64,000 bases of DNA, taken from Legionella quateirensis. GTDB lineage: Bacteria > Pseudomonadota > Gammaproteobacteria > Legionellales > Legionellaceae. A program made the position numbers and the translations under genes. Where the stretch lies: assembly GCF_001467955.1 (NCBI RefSeq), contig NZ_LNYR01000001.1:62001-126000 (forward strand). Direction: 5' to 3'. The notes beneath the pieces were generated by a model, which saw nothing but the letters and a program-made list of their open reading frames with translations, searched no databases and had not been told where the DNA came from. Numbering within the stretch: position 1 is the first letter of the stretch; each line of letters starts with the position of its first letter. Below are positions 1 to 9,683 of this stretch, in pieces.

Positions 1-81
1 TCTGGTATTAATTGCAGCAATTAATTTGGAAAACTGATGCTCTTTAATTGACTCTAACAGTTTTAATTTTTCTGAAATCAT
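1..81 (-). CDS. Possible N-terminus of a gene leaving the window (partial)
   Basis: An open frame of 27 codons begins with ATG at 81 on the minus strand and runs off the left edge without a stop. The peptide begins MISEKLKLLE and is hydrophilic. A TATAAT-like element lies just upstream on that strand, around 103-118, but the ribosome-binding site is weak. No function can be given from so short a piece. Confidence 0.35.
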   Translation of the reverse strand, partial: MISEKLKLLESIKEHQFSKLIAAINTR

Positions 82-138
82 CAAAATACCAAATGTGTTA
101 ATTGTATTATATTATAGTGGGTCATTATTAAGCTAATA

Positions 139-837
139 TTAACATATTAGTTTTAATAAGCTATCTGATAATATTTTTTTAAGTATGTCTATTGATTGTT
201 CGTTTAGCGTTAACGACTGGTTGGATTCAATTTCAATACCAACGTATTCTGTATCGGTAAATTTTTTGCGTAAGAAGGTAGTAAATCCATCACTGATGCC
301 TTTATAAGGATAATTTCGACGCACTCTAATCTCTGGATTTAATTGCTGTATTTCCTTTTGCAATTGTTCACAAAGGTCTTTTTCTGATGGCCGTTGAGGA
401 TTATACAATAAACCTATATCGGTCGCGCGCACCTGGTCATTCATTACAGGGGTAAAGCTATGGATGGAGAAATGCCACACCTGAAGTTTTTGGTTGATGT
501 GTTTTTGAATAAGATTGGTGACCTGTTCACGAAATGGTTGATAATAGAGTTTAATAATCTTGTTTTTTTCTTCAGCAGGCAAATCTCTGGTGACTTCAGA
601 AAAACAAGAGGGACGATTCAGGCTTCTGTTGCAGTCAATCAATAATCGTGTTGCATGAGCCTGAATAAAATCGGATGGTAGGGTATCCTTTAAATACCGA
701 GCTATGGCTAAAGCGCCAAAATCGATTCCTCTATGTGTTTTTATTAACTCTTTAAACGGAGCGAATAGGGTAGTGTATTCCTCTGGAACTGTATCTACCG
801 CATGTTCACAACTGATCACAATCGCAATGTTTTTCAT
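139..837 (-). CDS. N-formylglutamate amidohydrolase family protein
   Basis: A 232-residue protein of the N-formylglutamate amidohydrolase (HutG-like, PF05013) family. Such zinc hydrolases cleave N-acylated or amide-linked amino acids. The family signature is clear at the N-terminus: SCEHAVDTVP near residue 9, then THRGIDFGALAIA with the conserved Arg-Gly-Asp region, and an NRS motif near residue 70. No signal peptide is seen, so it should be cytoplasmic. It starts at the stop of the GCS2 ligase gene, so it is the last gene of a three-gene operon with that ligase and an ATP-grasp enzyme. The context argues against a role in histidine degradation, because no hut genes are nearby, and suggests hydrolysis or turnover of a small peptide-like product made by the two ligases. 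The family call is firm; the substrate is unknown. Confidence 0.85.
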   Translation of the reverse strand: MKNIAIVISCEHAVDTVPEEYTTLFAPFKELIKTHRGIDFGALAIARYLKDTLPSDFIQAHATRLLIDCNRSLNRPSCFSEVTRDLPAEEKNKIIKLYYQPFREQVTNLIQKHINQKLQVWHFSIHSFTPVMNDQVRATDIGLLYNPQRPSEKDLCEQLQKEIQQLNPEIRVRRNYPYKGISDGFTTFLRKKFTDTEYVGIEIESNQSLTLNEQSIDILKKILSDSLLKLIC

Positions 838-2057
838 TATGGTCTAAATTGTTGATTAGAGAGCAGGCTATCAGCAAGCTGTCTGTAAATTCTCTTTAAT
901 GAGTCTTTACCATTATCCTTGCTGACCGCATTCAGGATGCGCTGACTTAAATTGCCTTGACTTAAGATTACCTCCAAAGCAGCTTGTTGTTTGTCATTTA
1001 ATTCAGAGCTAACCTGTTCTATAAGCATAGACCATACTTCATTTAACTTCATGGATCGCGCTGGAAGTTGCCATTGTTTTAACAACTCCATGTCCTCTAC
1101 TTGAGTATGCAAACCGTGTTCTATTGCTGTATCAAAAATGTGTTTTAAACTTGAGGTGTCGCAGGGATTATCTAGATAATAATGCGACGAGGATTGCCAG
1201 TTTTTCAAAACAGCATTGATTGCGTGAGCTATGGCAATGTCCGCTTCAACACATTCCTGACTGTCCAATATACGAATTTCTATTGCTTTGGAATTAAATT
1301 TGGGGATTGCTGCTCTAGAATTCAGCCATTGATACTGCAATATACCTTCAGGATCATAAGGGCTGATGTCTAGATACATCGGGTTAAGAATTTTTTGCTT
1401 ATATTCTTCTTCTGAACTTATAAATTCAGGAATTACATCACCACTTATCGATGGAATCCGTTGTTGATTACGGCTATAGAAATACAGTCTGGAGTCCAGT
1501 AATCCGGTCGCTTTACCATCAAGAATGGGCGTACTTGCGGCAAGTGCTGGCAAAAGAGGCAGAATCAAGCGGATAACATTATGCAGCTGATAAAATTCTT
1601 CCTGATTTGCATAGGGCAGGTTGACATGCATACTCTGCAGATTTGACCATCCATGTCCTTTGCAATCAAATATAGCATCAAATTGTTTGTAGATTTCACG
1701 ATTACCATGAGGCCAGCGTACTGTTTCAGTATGTGGATTCATCCAGGGATGAGCTCCAGTGGGTAATAGTAATAAATTGTGTTGTTCCAGAATCGGCTGT
1801 AATTCCCGAATAGTTTTTTGGAACTGTTCCGTTACAGGTGCATCTAATGATCGGGGACCATTATTTTTTAATTCAAGAACATGCATTACCAATTCGTTGC
1901 TGATTGCTATATCACCTAATTCAACCTCATCAACCTGATGACCGGCCAGAGCACTTAAGATGAGGTCACTTTTAGGTTGGACATTCAGACTGTCTCTATC
2001 CACTAGCATGTATTCAATTTCTATACCCAATACCGAAAAAATAGAAAAATTAGACAT
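837..2057 (-). CDS. GCS2-type carboxylate-amine ligase (YbdK-like)
   Basis: A protein of about 406 residues of the glutamate-cysteine ligase type 2 superfamily, which joins an amino group to a carboxylate using ATP. The N-terminus carries the family's GIEIEYMLVD metal/ATP-binding motif, followed by ELKNNGPRSL and a THPWMNPH region, with a catalytic-site stretch SMHVNLPYA in the middle. The start at 2057 (MSNFSIF) is preferred because an AGGAAG ribosome-binding site precedes it; an in-frame start at 2093 would overlap the upstream gene more. It overlaps the ATP-grasp gene by 8 bp, which indicates translational coupling. It probably ligates small amino-acid substrates in a joint pathway with its neighbours. 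It is not classical GshA. A second, divergent GCS2 gene lies at 19922-21139. Confidence 0.88.
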   Translation of the reverse strand: MSNFSIFSVLGIEIEYMLVDRDSLNVQPKSDLILSALAGHQVDEVELGDIAISNELVMHVLELKNNGPRSLDAPVTEQFQKTIRELQPILEQHNLLLLPTGAHPWMNPHTETVRWPHGNREIYKQFDAIFDCKGHGWSNLQSMHVNLPYANQEEFYQLHNVIRLILPLLPALAASTPILDGKATGLLDSRLYFYSRNQQRIPSISGDVIPEFISSEEEYKQKILNPMYLDISPYDPEGILQYQWLNSRAAIPKFNSKAIEIRILDSQECVEADIAIAHAINAVLKNWQSSSHYYLDNPCDTSSLKHIFDTAIEHGLHTQVEDMELLKQWQLPARSMKLNEVWSMLIEQVSSELNDKQQAALEVILSQGNLSQRILNAVSKDNGKDSLKRIYRQLADSLLSNQQFRP

Positions 2058-3504
2058 AACCATGCTTCCTGCGAATACGTTGAAGAAACACATTCATGAT
2101 CTGGTGATATAAATTTTCGCCTAAAATTTGATCTTCCAGGCCGTTATCAATATTGGGGTTATCGTTGACTTCGATTACATAATGTTGATCGCCATGACTT
2201 TTAATATCGACACCATATAAACCATCGCCAATCAAACGTGTACTTTTCAGGGCGATTTTAAGGATGGCTTCGGGAACAGCATGAATAGGCAGTGTTTCAT
2301 GATCACCTTCTTTTTGTTCCTGTGCCCCATGCCAATCATAGATTTGCCAATGGCCCTTAGCCATAAAATATCTGCAGGCAAATAATGCTTTGTTATCCAA
2401 AACGCCAATTCTCCAATCGAACTCTGTAGGAATAAAGGGTTGAACTACCACTAAATCAGAAGTTTTGAAAAACTGGCTTAACGATTTTATTAAGCTCTTT
2501 TCATCATCAATTTTCACTACCCCATGGGAAAATGCGCTGTCCGGTTTTTTTAATACGCATGGGAATTCAATTTTGGGGAGTTGTTGGTCGTATTTACTGA
2601 TGAACAGCGTTTCGGGTGTTCTGATTTGATGACTGCTTAACAATTCGGCTAGATATACTTTATTGGAACACTTGATGATGGATTGTGGATCATCGATGAC
2701 AACCAGATTTTCCTGTGCCGCTCGACGTGACAATCGATACGTAAAATGGTTCACGGATGTAGTGGCTCTGATAAATAATGCATCGTATTCGGCGATGGAT
2801 TTACTCTCATTTTTATCAATTAAATCAACGTTGAGTCCTAATTCCTCGCCGGCAGAAATAAATAAATCCAGTGCTTTTTTATTGGACGGGGCATTGGGTT
2901 CAGTAGGATCTAAAAGGATGGCGAGATCGTGAAAACGTTGTTTTTTACGCCATTGATGTACCCTTTTTTTGGATAAATAACTCTCTGCTGATTGACGCAT
3001 AAATTCCCGATGATGTTCAGGTACATCAGCTAGAGATAATGGAGTTAATGTTTTAATGCGCCATTGCTTTTTCTTTTCAAGAGTAAATCGAATAAGAGGC
3101 AACGGGAATAACCCATGCAATTGTTTGGCCAGAGTAGAATATCTTTTTGCCATATTTTGACCAAAGTACAAACTCAGGATAAATTCATTGCCCTTAATAT
3201 CATGTAAGCTGTGCTGAATTTCTTCATGTGTATCCTGGGATATTAATTTGGATAAACTGACGTTATGAACATCCTGTATGCTATGGACTGAAGGTAATGC
3301 TTTGTGATCACGTGCCTGTGCAAGAAGCGAAACGTAATAACCTATAGTTTGATAATTATAATCCCGGCAGAGATTAATCACACGATAGGATTTACTTTGA
3401 TGGTATTCGTCTCCACTAAGATACTCTAGAGCATGAACTGTAGGAGCAAGCTTATTTAAAAACGACCAACTTTCAAGATCATCTGTAACAATAACTGTTT
3501 GCAT
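2050..3504 (-). CDS. RimK-like ATP-grasp ligase with RLAN-type N-terminal domain
   Basis: A 484-residue two-domain protein. Residues 1 to about 200 resemble the RLAN (RimK-like ATP-grasp N-terminal) domain, beginning MQTVIVTDDLESW and containing a NLCRDYNYQTIGYYVSLLA stretch. The C-terminal half is an ATP-grasp domain with the nucleotide-binding VLKKPDSAFSHGVVKI loop, an EFDWRIGVLD stretch and the metal-binding EVNDNPNID motif near the end. Such enzymes form peptide-like C-N bonds. It is the first gene of the operon with the GCS2 ligase and the N-formylglutamate amidohydrolase homologue, and a C39-like peptidase gene lies 267 bp away on the same strand. I infer a small-peptide or amino-acid conjugate pathway. 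The product is unknown. A separate conventional RimK is encoded at 42519-43427. Confidence 0.88.
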   Translation of the reverse strand: MQTVIVTDDLESWSFLNKLAPTVHALEYLSGDEYHQSKSYRVINLCRDYNYQTIGYYVSLLAQARDHKALPSVHSIQDVHNVSLSKLISQDTHEEIQHSLHDIKGNEFILSLYFGQNMAKRYSTLAKQLHGLFPLPLIRFTLEKKKQWRIKTLTPLSLADVPEHHREFMRQSAESYLSKKRVHQWRKKQRFHDLAILLDPTEPNAPSNKKALDLFISAGEELGLNVDLIDKNESKSIAEYDALFIRATTSVNHFTYRLSRRAAQENLVVIDDPQSIIKCSNKVYLAELLSSHQIRTPETLFISKYDQQLPKIEFPCVLKKPDSAFSHGVVKIDDEKSLIKSLSQFFKTSDLVVVQPFIPTEFDWRIGVLDNKALFACRYFMAKGHWQIYDWHGAQEQKEGDHETLPIHAVPEAILKIALKSTRLIGDGLYGVDIKSHGDQHYVIEVNDNPNIDNGLEDQILGENLYHQIMNVFLQRIRRKHGYV

Positions 3505-3771
3505 TTATCTCTCTTTGGATTCATTTATGGGCATCCTGGCACCATAAGTTAGTACACCAAGCATTATAGAGTTAATCAAGCAATATACTTACTTTATAAT
3601 AATTATTGTGACGCTGTAGACTTTGAGTATAGCAATCTATCGACGTGACACAAGTCAAAAATGATCTAACATAACCTCATCCTAAACTGGTTTGCCCTGT
3701 AGAGTAAAGTAAAATAGAAGGTGAAGTTTTATGGATAGGAAAATACCCTAATATTCCCCAGCGCAGGAGAA

Positions 3772-4494
3772 CTAGATACCTTGAATTTTAGGTTCAATAA
3801 CCAGGAGATTTCCATCATAGGTTATGACTCCCAGCATAATTGAATTGATTAATCGGTTAATATTCACTTTATAGTAGTTATTATGGAATAGGGGATTTTC
3901 AGCATGAGGATCCGCAATAACGACATGTCGTTTTTGGGCGTCATATCCGCAAAGAACAACAAAATGTCCGCAAGGCGTGCCGCGCACATCATCATAAATT
4001 GACTTTCCCTCTGGAGTAAAAAATTCTCTGGCACTCCAATACAGGTTTGTGGCGCTTAATCCGGTTATTATAGGAGTTTTTTGAGTAAAGTATTTTTTTA
4101 GAAGATTAATATTCAGCGGATGTACTGAAACTTTTCCACCTAATTTTAAATATTCAATAAAGGCCAGCGATGCTTGAGTGATGTAGGGATCGTTTTTATA
4201 GGTCATTTGGGCATCAAGCTTATCCATGAGAAATTTATTATCCACAGAACCATTATGAAACCAGCTTGGATCGAAGATATTCAAGTTATAGATATAAATA
4301 TTCGCGTTAAAACCTTGTTGCAAGGCATGTTTGCCTAACATTGGGGATAACGTTCCCCCAGATATAGATCGGTCTATAGTCTGGATTATCTCATTTAAGT
4401 CAAATTCTAATCCATAATATTGATAAACCGCGTGGAGGCATGTAGGCCCACAGCTTTCATCATCAGGTTGCGTTTGGATAATTAATTCGATCAT
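3772..4494 (-). CDS. C39-like papain-fold peptidase
   Basis: A protein of about 240 residues with the layout of the C39-like cysteine peptidase family. The proposed catalytic Cys sits in DDESCGPTC near residue 14, the His in CGHFVVLCGYD and the Asp/Asn in IADPHAEN. Family members of this type are bacteriocin-processing or peptide-trimming proteases. There is no ABC-transporter domain, so it is a free-standing peptidase, and no signal peptide is apparent. The start MIELII is preferred to the one three codons upstream (4503) but this is not certain. It lies just upstream of the ATP-grasp/GCS2/amidohydrolase operon on the same strand; C39-like peptidases are known neighbours of RLAN-type ligases. 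A role in processing the ligases' peptide product is an inference. Confidence 0.7.
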   Translation of the reverse strand: MIELIIQTQPDDESCGPTCLHAVYQYYGLEFDLNEIIQTIDRSISGGTLSPMLGKHALQQGFNANIYIYNLNIFDPSWFHNGSVDNKFLMDKLDAQMTYKNDPYITQASLAFIEYLKLGGKVSVHPLNINLLKKYFTQKTPIITGLSATNLYWSAREFFTPEGKSIYDDVRGTPCGHFVVLCGYDAQKRHVVIADPHAENPLFHNNYYKVNINRLINSIMLGVITYDGNLLVIEPKIQGI

Positions 4495-4678
4495 ATAAAT
4501 CAACCTTGGGTTGGTTTAAATAAAGAGCTTTATGATTAATAATTAGTCTTTTGTTGGTGTTTTGTCAACTGATTTGATTTAAAAAAATGAATGGGAGTCA
4601 TTGGTTTTAGGTGGTTAAAAAGACGTAAATCCATGCATATTCCAGACGCCTATCCCAAGATTTAAAATGAATGAGGAA

Positions 4679-5152
4679 CTAGCGTATTACTTTGAGGGAG
4701 AGTTCAAGAATGAAATCAGCCACTTCTTCTGGTTCGGTTTGATAATTTGTGTAGGCTTTAATGTTGATGGGTTTATTTATTCGCTCGCCAGATTTTTTGG
4801 AATCTTCAACCATGGTTTTAACTGTATCTCCTTCAGTACAAACGAAATATACATTGGATTCAGGTCTTTTTAAAAATTGGGCTTTAAATGATTTAAAGGC
4901 CAGGGAGACTTTACATTGTGCACGTTCTGCATGGTAAAAGCCATGTAAACCTCCAGCCAAATCTGCGCCTACGGCCAGGGCACCAAAATACATTGAGTTT
5001 AAATGATTGCGGCTGCGCCTTCTTAGAGGCAGGCAAATGACTATATCGCTGTCCGTCAGTTTAATGAGACGTGGTTTTAAATAACCAATCATTGCTACTT
5101 TAAAGTGACCGAAATACCAGAGGAAGAATTTAAAGCGTGTAAAAGTGTTCAT
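4679..5152 (-). CDS. DUF4442 hot-dog-fold thioesterase-like protein
   Basis: A 157-residue protein resembling the DUF4442/PaaI-type hot-dog-fold group. The pattern RSRNHLNSMYFGALAVGADL near residues 44-63 contains the Asn/His and glycine-rich helix typical of these thioesterases. Family members hydrolyse acyl-CoA thioesters, but the substrate here is not predictable. Its ATG overlaps the stop of the BON-domain gene in an ATGA arrangement, so the two are probably translated as a coupled pair. No signal peptide is seen. Confidence 0.7.
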   Translation of the reverse strand: MNTFTRFKFFLWYFGHFKVAMIGYLKPRLIKLTDSDIVICLPLRRRSRNHLNSMYFGALAVGADLAGGLHGFYHAERAQCKVSLAFKSFKAQFLKRPESNVYFVCTEGDTVKTMVEDSKKSGERINKPINIKAYTNYQTEPEEVADFILELSLKVIR

Positions 5153-5700
5153 ACATTGTCCTCAATTTGTAAATGAGTAATTATTTTCTTTACCCCTCGG
5201 ATCGCATTCACTCTATTTATAATGGATGCGATGGATAGAGCACTTTTAACATTCCCTGACAGGGTTACTACACCATTGGTGGTTGTTGCATTGATGCCAA
5301 CAAGCGGAATCGATTCATCATCTAATACTTTCGCTTTTAATACTGCTGTTTCTACTCGTGCTGTTATAAAGGCATCCGTAAATGCTGTATTTACTTTTTT
5401 GATGTATAAATCATTGGTACGGACGGACTTAACTCCTTTTGTATTTTTTGCAATACGCAATGCATCTACAAATGCTTGGCTGTCCCCAACATAGCCGCTT
5501 AGTTTCACTATGCCTTTATCCGTAGAAATTGAAATTTTTAGTGGGTTGAGATTTTTGTTTTCTGCAAATTTGGCGGTTATTTTTGTGGTTATGACTGAAT
5601 CACTGATGTCTTGCTCAAATTTTTTCAGGTTATTTGCTTGTGATTGACTTATAAATAAAATCAATATGGCTGTAATTATAAAATAAATACATTTACGCAT
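5149..5700 (-). CDS. Periplasmic protein with two BON domains (OsmY-like)
   Basis: A 183-residue exported protein. The start at 5700 (MRKCIYF) is chosen over 5727 because a strong GGAGG ribosome-binding site lies 6-7 bases upstream and it gives a clean signal peptide: a basic start, a hydrophobic core FIITAILILFI and a cut near QSQA-N. The mature part contains two BON domains, roughly residues 35-100 and 110-180, each with a GIVKLSGYV- or GVVTLSGNV-type strand-turn motif. BON domains are found in OsmY-like envelope-stress proteins and bind phospholipid surfaces. The stop overlaps the DUF4442 gene start by 4 bp. Confidence 0.85.
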   Translation of the reverse strand: MRKCIYFIITAILILFISQSQANNLKKFEQDISDSVITTKITAKFAENKNLNPLKISISTDKGIVKLSGYVGDSQAFVDALRIAKNTKGVKSVRTNDLYIKKVNTAFTDAFITARVETAVLKAKVLDDESIPLVGINATTTNGVVTLSGNVKSALSIASIINRVNAIRGVKKIITHLQIEDNV

Positions 5701-5793
5701 AGTGCCCTCCGGTAAGCTTATATTCAATCAGAATTCAGATTAAGAGTATAGATTTCATCGTGAATAATTTAATCGAACACTTGTGTTCTGGAT

Positions 5794-6258
5794 TTACGGA
5801 TAGGGCAGAACATTAATCTTTAAACTTTGAATGAGATAAGGATCTTCTTGAGCGACTGCTTGTTCCAGAATGGTTAGTTTGAAGTTTAGCCGAGTATTGA
5901 ATTCAGGGATAAGTACTATTTGATTGACTACCCAATAGTTCATTCCAGAGACTTTTCCTGAGCTAAGGATTACAGGCTCGCCTTCTAATACAGGATGTAG
6001 GGTCAGTTTTTCTGATCGGATTTTAGTCAGGTTTCCCCCACCACCCAGGAAACTGGTCATTCCACTCCACGCGTTTATAGAATAATTATCTTTAACGTCT
6101 TTATAGTCATTCAGGGGTTTTTCATAGCTGATCGATAGAGTATCCATCAGTGTTTTTGCTACCCATTGTGATAGTAAGCTATTCTGCTCTGCATGAATAA
6201 TGGGAGAGGTAAGACAAAGGATAATAACTAATACATGACATCGCAGGAAAGATTTCAT
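5794..6258 (-). CDS. Exported IcmL/DotI-like domain protein
   Basis: A 154-residue protein with a signal peptide (MKSFLRCHVLVIILCLTSP, cut near IHA-E). The mature part resembles the periplasmic domain of IcmL/DotI/TraM-type secretion proteins: W-A near the start, a TLSISYEKPLNDYKDVKDNY segment, SINAWSGMTSFL, and a late YWVVNQIVLIPEF strand comparable to the WKVQMPMLVTY strand of DotI. It lacks the cytoplasmic and transmembrane parts of true IcmL and is not near a dot/icm gene. Legionella genomes carry several orphan IcmL-like proteins. The call rests on pattern recognition and is moderate; otherwise it is a secreted protein of unknown function. Confidence 0.55.
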   Translation of the reverse strand: MKSFLRCHVLVIILCLTSPIIHAEQNSLLSQWVAKTLMDTLSISYEKPLNDYKDVKDNYSINAWSGMTSFLGGGGNLTKIRSEKLTLHPVLEGEPVILSSGKVSGMNYWVVNQIVLIPEFNTRLNFKLTILEQAVAQEDPYLIQSLKINVLPYP

Positions 6259-6353
6259 AAATAAAATCCTTTACATTCAGTAAAGTGAACAATTTGTTAT
6301 ATTATTATAGCAGAGATATACTTTGTTTCTTTTTAACTCCATTAGTGGCTAAT

Positions 6354-9185
6354 ATGCATACTATTTCCATCCGTGGCGCAAGAACTCACAACCTTAAAAA
6401 TTTAGATCTGGATTTACCGCGAGATAAATTAATAGTCATTACCGGTTTGTCAGGATCAGGGAAGTCTTCCTTGGCCTTTGATACTTTATATGCTGAAGGT
6501 CAGCGACGTTACGTTGAGTCGTTATCAGCTTATGCCCGGCAGTTTCTCTCTATGATGGAAAAACCGGATGTGGACTCTATTGAAGGATTGTCTCCGGCAA
6601 TATCAATTGAACAAAAGGCCACATCACATAATCCTCGCTCCACTGTTGGTACCATTACCGAAATTTATGATTATTTACGCTTGCTCTATGCCCGGGTTGG
6701 TGAGCCTCGTTGCCCAACTCATAAAGTCAGTTTGCATGCTCAGACGATCAGTCAAATGGTCGATCAGGTATTGGCTTTGCCTGCTGATAGTAAAGTAATG
6801 ATTTTGGCGCCCGTTGTTCGTGATCGTAAAGGGGAACATGTCCAGTTATTACAACAATTACAGGCTCAGGGGTATGTTCGTGCTCGAGTTGATGGACAGC
6901 TCTGTGAACTGGATTCACCGCCTAAATTGGGTTTGCGAACCAAACACACAATAGAAATAGTGGTCGACCGATTTAAAGTCAGGCCTGACATAGCTCAACG
7001 CTTGAGTGAATCATTTGAAAACGCCCTGAATCTTGCAGAAGGGATAGCCATAGTGGCTTCTATGGATAATGAGTTTGATGAACTTTTGTTTTCTTCTAAA
7101 TTTGCCTGTTCTGAATGCGGATATAGTTTAAGTGAGTTGGAACCTAGATTATTCTCTTTTAATAATCCTGCTGGTGCCTGTGGTTCATGTGATGGCTTGG
7201 GTGTTGATCAATTTTTTGATCCGAATCGAGTAATCCATGATGAAACTGCCAGTCTGGCTGAAGGAGCGATTCGCGGTTGGGATAAGAAATCTTCTTATTA
7301 CTTTAGCATGCTCGAGTCCCTTGCCAAGCATTATGGTTTTAATATCAACACTGCATTTTGTGATTTGTCTGAGAAGATGCGGCAGGCGGTTTTATATGGG
7401 AGTGGCCAGGAAGTAATCGAATTTAATTATCATAGACCCAATGGCGGTTATATGATGAAGCGTCATAGTTTTGAAGGGATAATTCCCAATATGCAGCGTC
7501 GTTATCGTGAATCGGATTCAGGTATGATACGTGAAGAACTCGCTAAATATTTGTCTTCACGCCCTTGTCAAACGTGCCAAGGCGCGCGCTTACGTGAAGA
7601 AGCCCGCAATGTTTTTATTGATAATAAAAATCTTCCTGAACTTTGTTCTTATTCAATAGAAAAAGCTTATGAGTTTTTTAGAGATTTAAATCTGCCAGGG
7701 TATAGAGGAGAAATTGCGGCGAAAATTAATAAAGAAATCGTTGAGCGCCTGGGGTTTCTGGTTAATGTTGGCTTGGATTACCTCTCTTTAACACGTAGTG
7801 CAGAGACCCTGTCTGGTGGTGAGGCTCAGCGTATTCGTCTAGCAAGTCAAATTGGTTCTGGTTTAGTCGGTGTGATGTATATTCTGGATGAGCCATCTAT
7901 TGGGTTACATCAGCGAGATAATGATCGACTTTTGAAAACATTAATGCATTTGCGTAATCAAGGTAATACTGTAATTGTTGTAGAGCATGATGAGGATGCA
8001 ATTCGCAGCGCGGATTTTGTGCTGGATATTGGCCCGGGAGCAGGTGTGCATGGAGGAGAAATTGTTGCCAGTGGTTCTCCCGATGATGTGATGAAAAATC
8101 CTGCTTCTTTAACGGGTCAATATTTATCAGGTAAACAATCAATCGAAATTCCTAAATCGCGCTTACCTGTTAATACTGATCGGATGCTCCATTTAAAAGG
8201 TGTGACCTGTAATAATTTGCACGATGTTGATGTGAGCATTCCTTTAGGCGTACTTACCTGCATTACCGGTGTTTCCGGTTCGGGTAAATCCAGTTTAATT
8301 AATGATACTTTATATCCTATTGCCGCCAATTCGCTGAATAGAGCCAGTTTATTTACGCCCGGGGGAGTCCGAGAGTTATCCGGTTTGAATTTATGTGACA
8401 AAGTGATTGATATTGATCAAAGTCCAATTGGTCGTACGCCTCGCTCCAATCCGGCAACTTATACGGGCATATTCACTCATATCAGGGATTTGTTTTCCGG
8501 GACGCCTGAATCACGTGCTCGTGGTTATCAACCTGGTCGATTCAGTTTTAATGTGCGGGGAGGGCGTTGTGAAGCGTGTCAGGGGGACGGACTGATTAAG
8601 GTCGAGATGCACTTCTTGCCTGATATTTATGTTTCCTGCGATGTGTGTCAGGGGAAGCGTTATAATAGAGAAACTCTTGAAATTCAGTATAAAGGTAAAA
8701 ACATTCATGAGATATTAGACATGACGGTTGAAGATGCCTGTCACTTCTTCTCGGCAATTCCTGTTCTGGCGCGAAAATGTCAAACATTAATGGATGTTGG
8801 CCTGTCGTATATTAAGCTGGGGCAAAGTGCAACTACTCTTTCTGGCGGGGAAGCACAAAGGATAAAATTAGCACGAGAATTATCTAAACGAGATACGGGC
8901 AATACTTTATATATTCTTGATGAACCAACAACGGGATTGCATTTTCACGATACCAAACAATTATTGACTGTATTATCCCGATTGCGAGAGCAGGGAAATA
9001 CTATAGTCATTATTGAGCATAACCTTGATGTGATTAAAACGGCTGACTGGATTATTGATCTGGGGCCTGAAGGGGGGAGCAAAGGCGGGCGAATTATTGC
9101 TACGGGAACCCCTGAAATGGTGGCTCAGTGCAAAGGCTCTTATACCGGACAGTTCTTGAAACCCATACTGGCTCAAAATAATTAG
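6354..9185 (+). CDS. uvrA: Excinuclease ABC subunit A
   Basis: UvrA, the damage-recognition ATPase of nucleotide excision repair, which loads UvrB on DNA. The start at 6354 ([17 protein letters not shown]) is chosen because it matches the conserved UvrA N-terminus; this gives 943 residues, the usual length, while the open frame extends 23 codons further upstream. Two ABC ATPase modules are visible: Walker [10 protein letters not shown] near residue 30 and GVSGSGKSS in the second half, each with an LSGGEAQRI signature and an [10 protein letters not shown] or [11 protein letters not shown]alker B. Zinc-binding cysteines appear as [12 protein letters not shown]...CGSC and CEACQGDG...CDVCQG. No LexA-like operator was seen upstream. 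Confidence 0.98.
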   Translation: MHTISIRGARTHNLKNLDLDLPRDKLIVITGLSGSGKSSLAFDTLYAEGQRRYVESLSAYARQFLSMMEKPDVDSIEGLSPAISIEQKATSHNPRSTVGTITEIYDYLRLLYARVGEPRCPTHKVSLHAQTISQMVDQVLALPADSKVMILAPVVRDRKGEHVQLLQQLQAQGYVRARVDGQLCELDSPPKLGLRTKHTIEIVVDRFKVRPDIAQRLSESFENALNLAEGIAIVASMDNEFDELLFSSKFACSECGYSLSELEPRLFSFNNPAGACGSCDGLGVDQFFDPNRVIHDETASLAEGAIRGWDKKSSYYFSMLESLAKHYGFNINTAFCDLSEKMRQAVLYGSGQEVIEFNYHRPNGGYMMKRHSFEGIIPNMQRRYRESDSGMIREELAKYLSSRPCQTCQGARLREEARNVFIDNKNLPELCSYSIEKAYEFFRDLNLPGYRGEIAAKINKEIVERLGFLVNVGLDYLSLTRSAETLSGGEAQRIRLASQIGSGLVGVMYILDEPSIGLHQRDNDRLLKTLMHLRNQGNTVIVVEHDEDAIRSADFVLDIGPGAGVHGGEIVASGSPDDVMKNPASLTGQYLSGKQSIEIPKSRLPVNTDRMLHLKGVTCNNLHDVDVSIPLGVLTCITGVSGSGKSSLINDTLYPIAANSLNRASLFTPGGVRELSGLNLCDKVIDIDQSPIGRTPRSNPATYTGIFTHIRDLFSGTPESRARGYQPGRFSFNVRGGRCEACQGDGLIKVEMHFLPDIYVSCDVCQGKRYNRETLEIQYKGKNIHEILDMTVEDACHFFSAIPVLARKCQTLMDVGLSYIKLGQSATTLSGGEAQRIKLARELSKRDTGNTLYILDEPTTGLHFHDTKQLLTVLSRLREQGNTIVIIEHNLDVIKTADWIIDLGPEGGSKGGRIIATGTPEMVAQCKGSYTGQFLKPILAQNN

Positions 9186-9683
9186 AATTGGGGGTGATTA
9201 TCATGGATGGAACCCGTATTATTGCTGCGCCTAATACGAGCTACGATCTGAGTAATCCTCGCATAGTTTATAGCGCCGAAAACGTATTTATTTAAGTCTT
9301 GATGATCATTTAAATACCCGTCTTTGCGAGCAACGCGAAGCAATCCAGAACGGAGCCTTATTGGAACTGTATTCTGGATTACTTCACTTCGTTCGTAAAG
9401 ACGAAATTTTATACTGAACATTAGATAGTTATCCTCACTAAAACAATGAGAGGATTACTCAGGGCTACGATTGTGCCTTTTAGAGCATTAATCGTCCTGA
9501 TGGCTGTCTCGACTCTTCTAATCCGGACATTCAAAATTCTAATATCGGCTATTCAATTTCAACCAGTAAATTTAAGCTTCCATTAAACTTCGCCCTGTAT
9601 CATTGATTCTACATGTTGGTTGTATGGTTTAATTTCATGCCAGCATGAACTTAAATTAATCAATCTAATAAGGAACAATTATT
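9186..9683. other. Intergenic region after uvrA, with a hairpin repeat
   Basis: This gap of about 500 bases holds an imperfect inverted repeat at 9319-9403 (listed separately). Apart from that repeat and the AAGGAA ribosome-binding site of the next gene near 9670, I see no convincing gene or RNA in it. An open frame of 79 codons on the minus strand reads through the repeat and is probably not real. Confidence 0.6.
9319..9403. repeat. Interspersed palindromic repeat (GTCTTTGCGAGC family)
   Basis: The left arm CGTCTTTGCGAGCAACGCG with AAGCAATCCAG is answered by CTGGATTACTTCACTTCGTT followed by CGTAAAGACG. The two arms can fold into a long imperfect hairpin. Elements of this kind are short non-coding interspersed repeats found in many proteobacteria; here it may also end uvrA transcription. 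Confidence 0.7.

Noticed and set aside
139..837. CaaX box at the end of the amidohydrolase homologue
   Set aside because: It ends in LIC; the Cys is the last residue, not the fourth from the end.
7897..9176. Minus-strand open frames inside uvrA
   Set aside because: Shadows of the conserved uvrA frame without start signals.
9182..9421. Minus-strand 79-codon frame after uvrA
   Set aside because: It reads through the hairpin repeat and has no family features.
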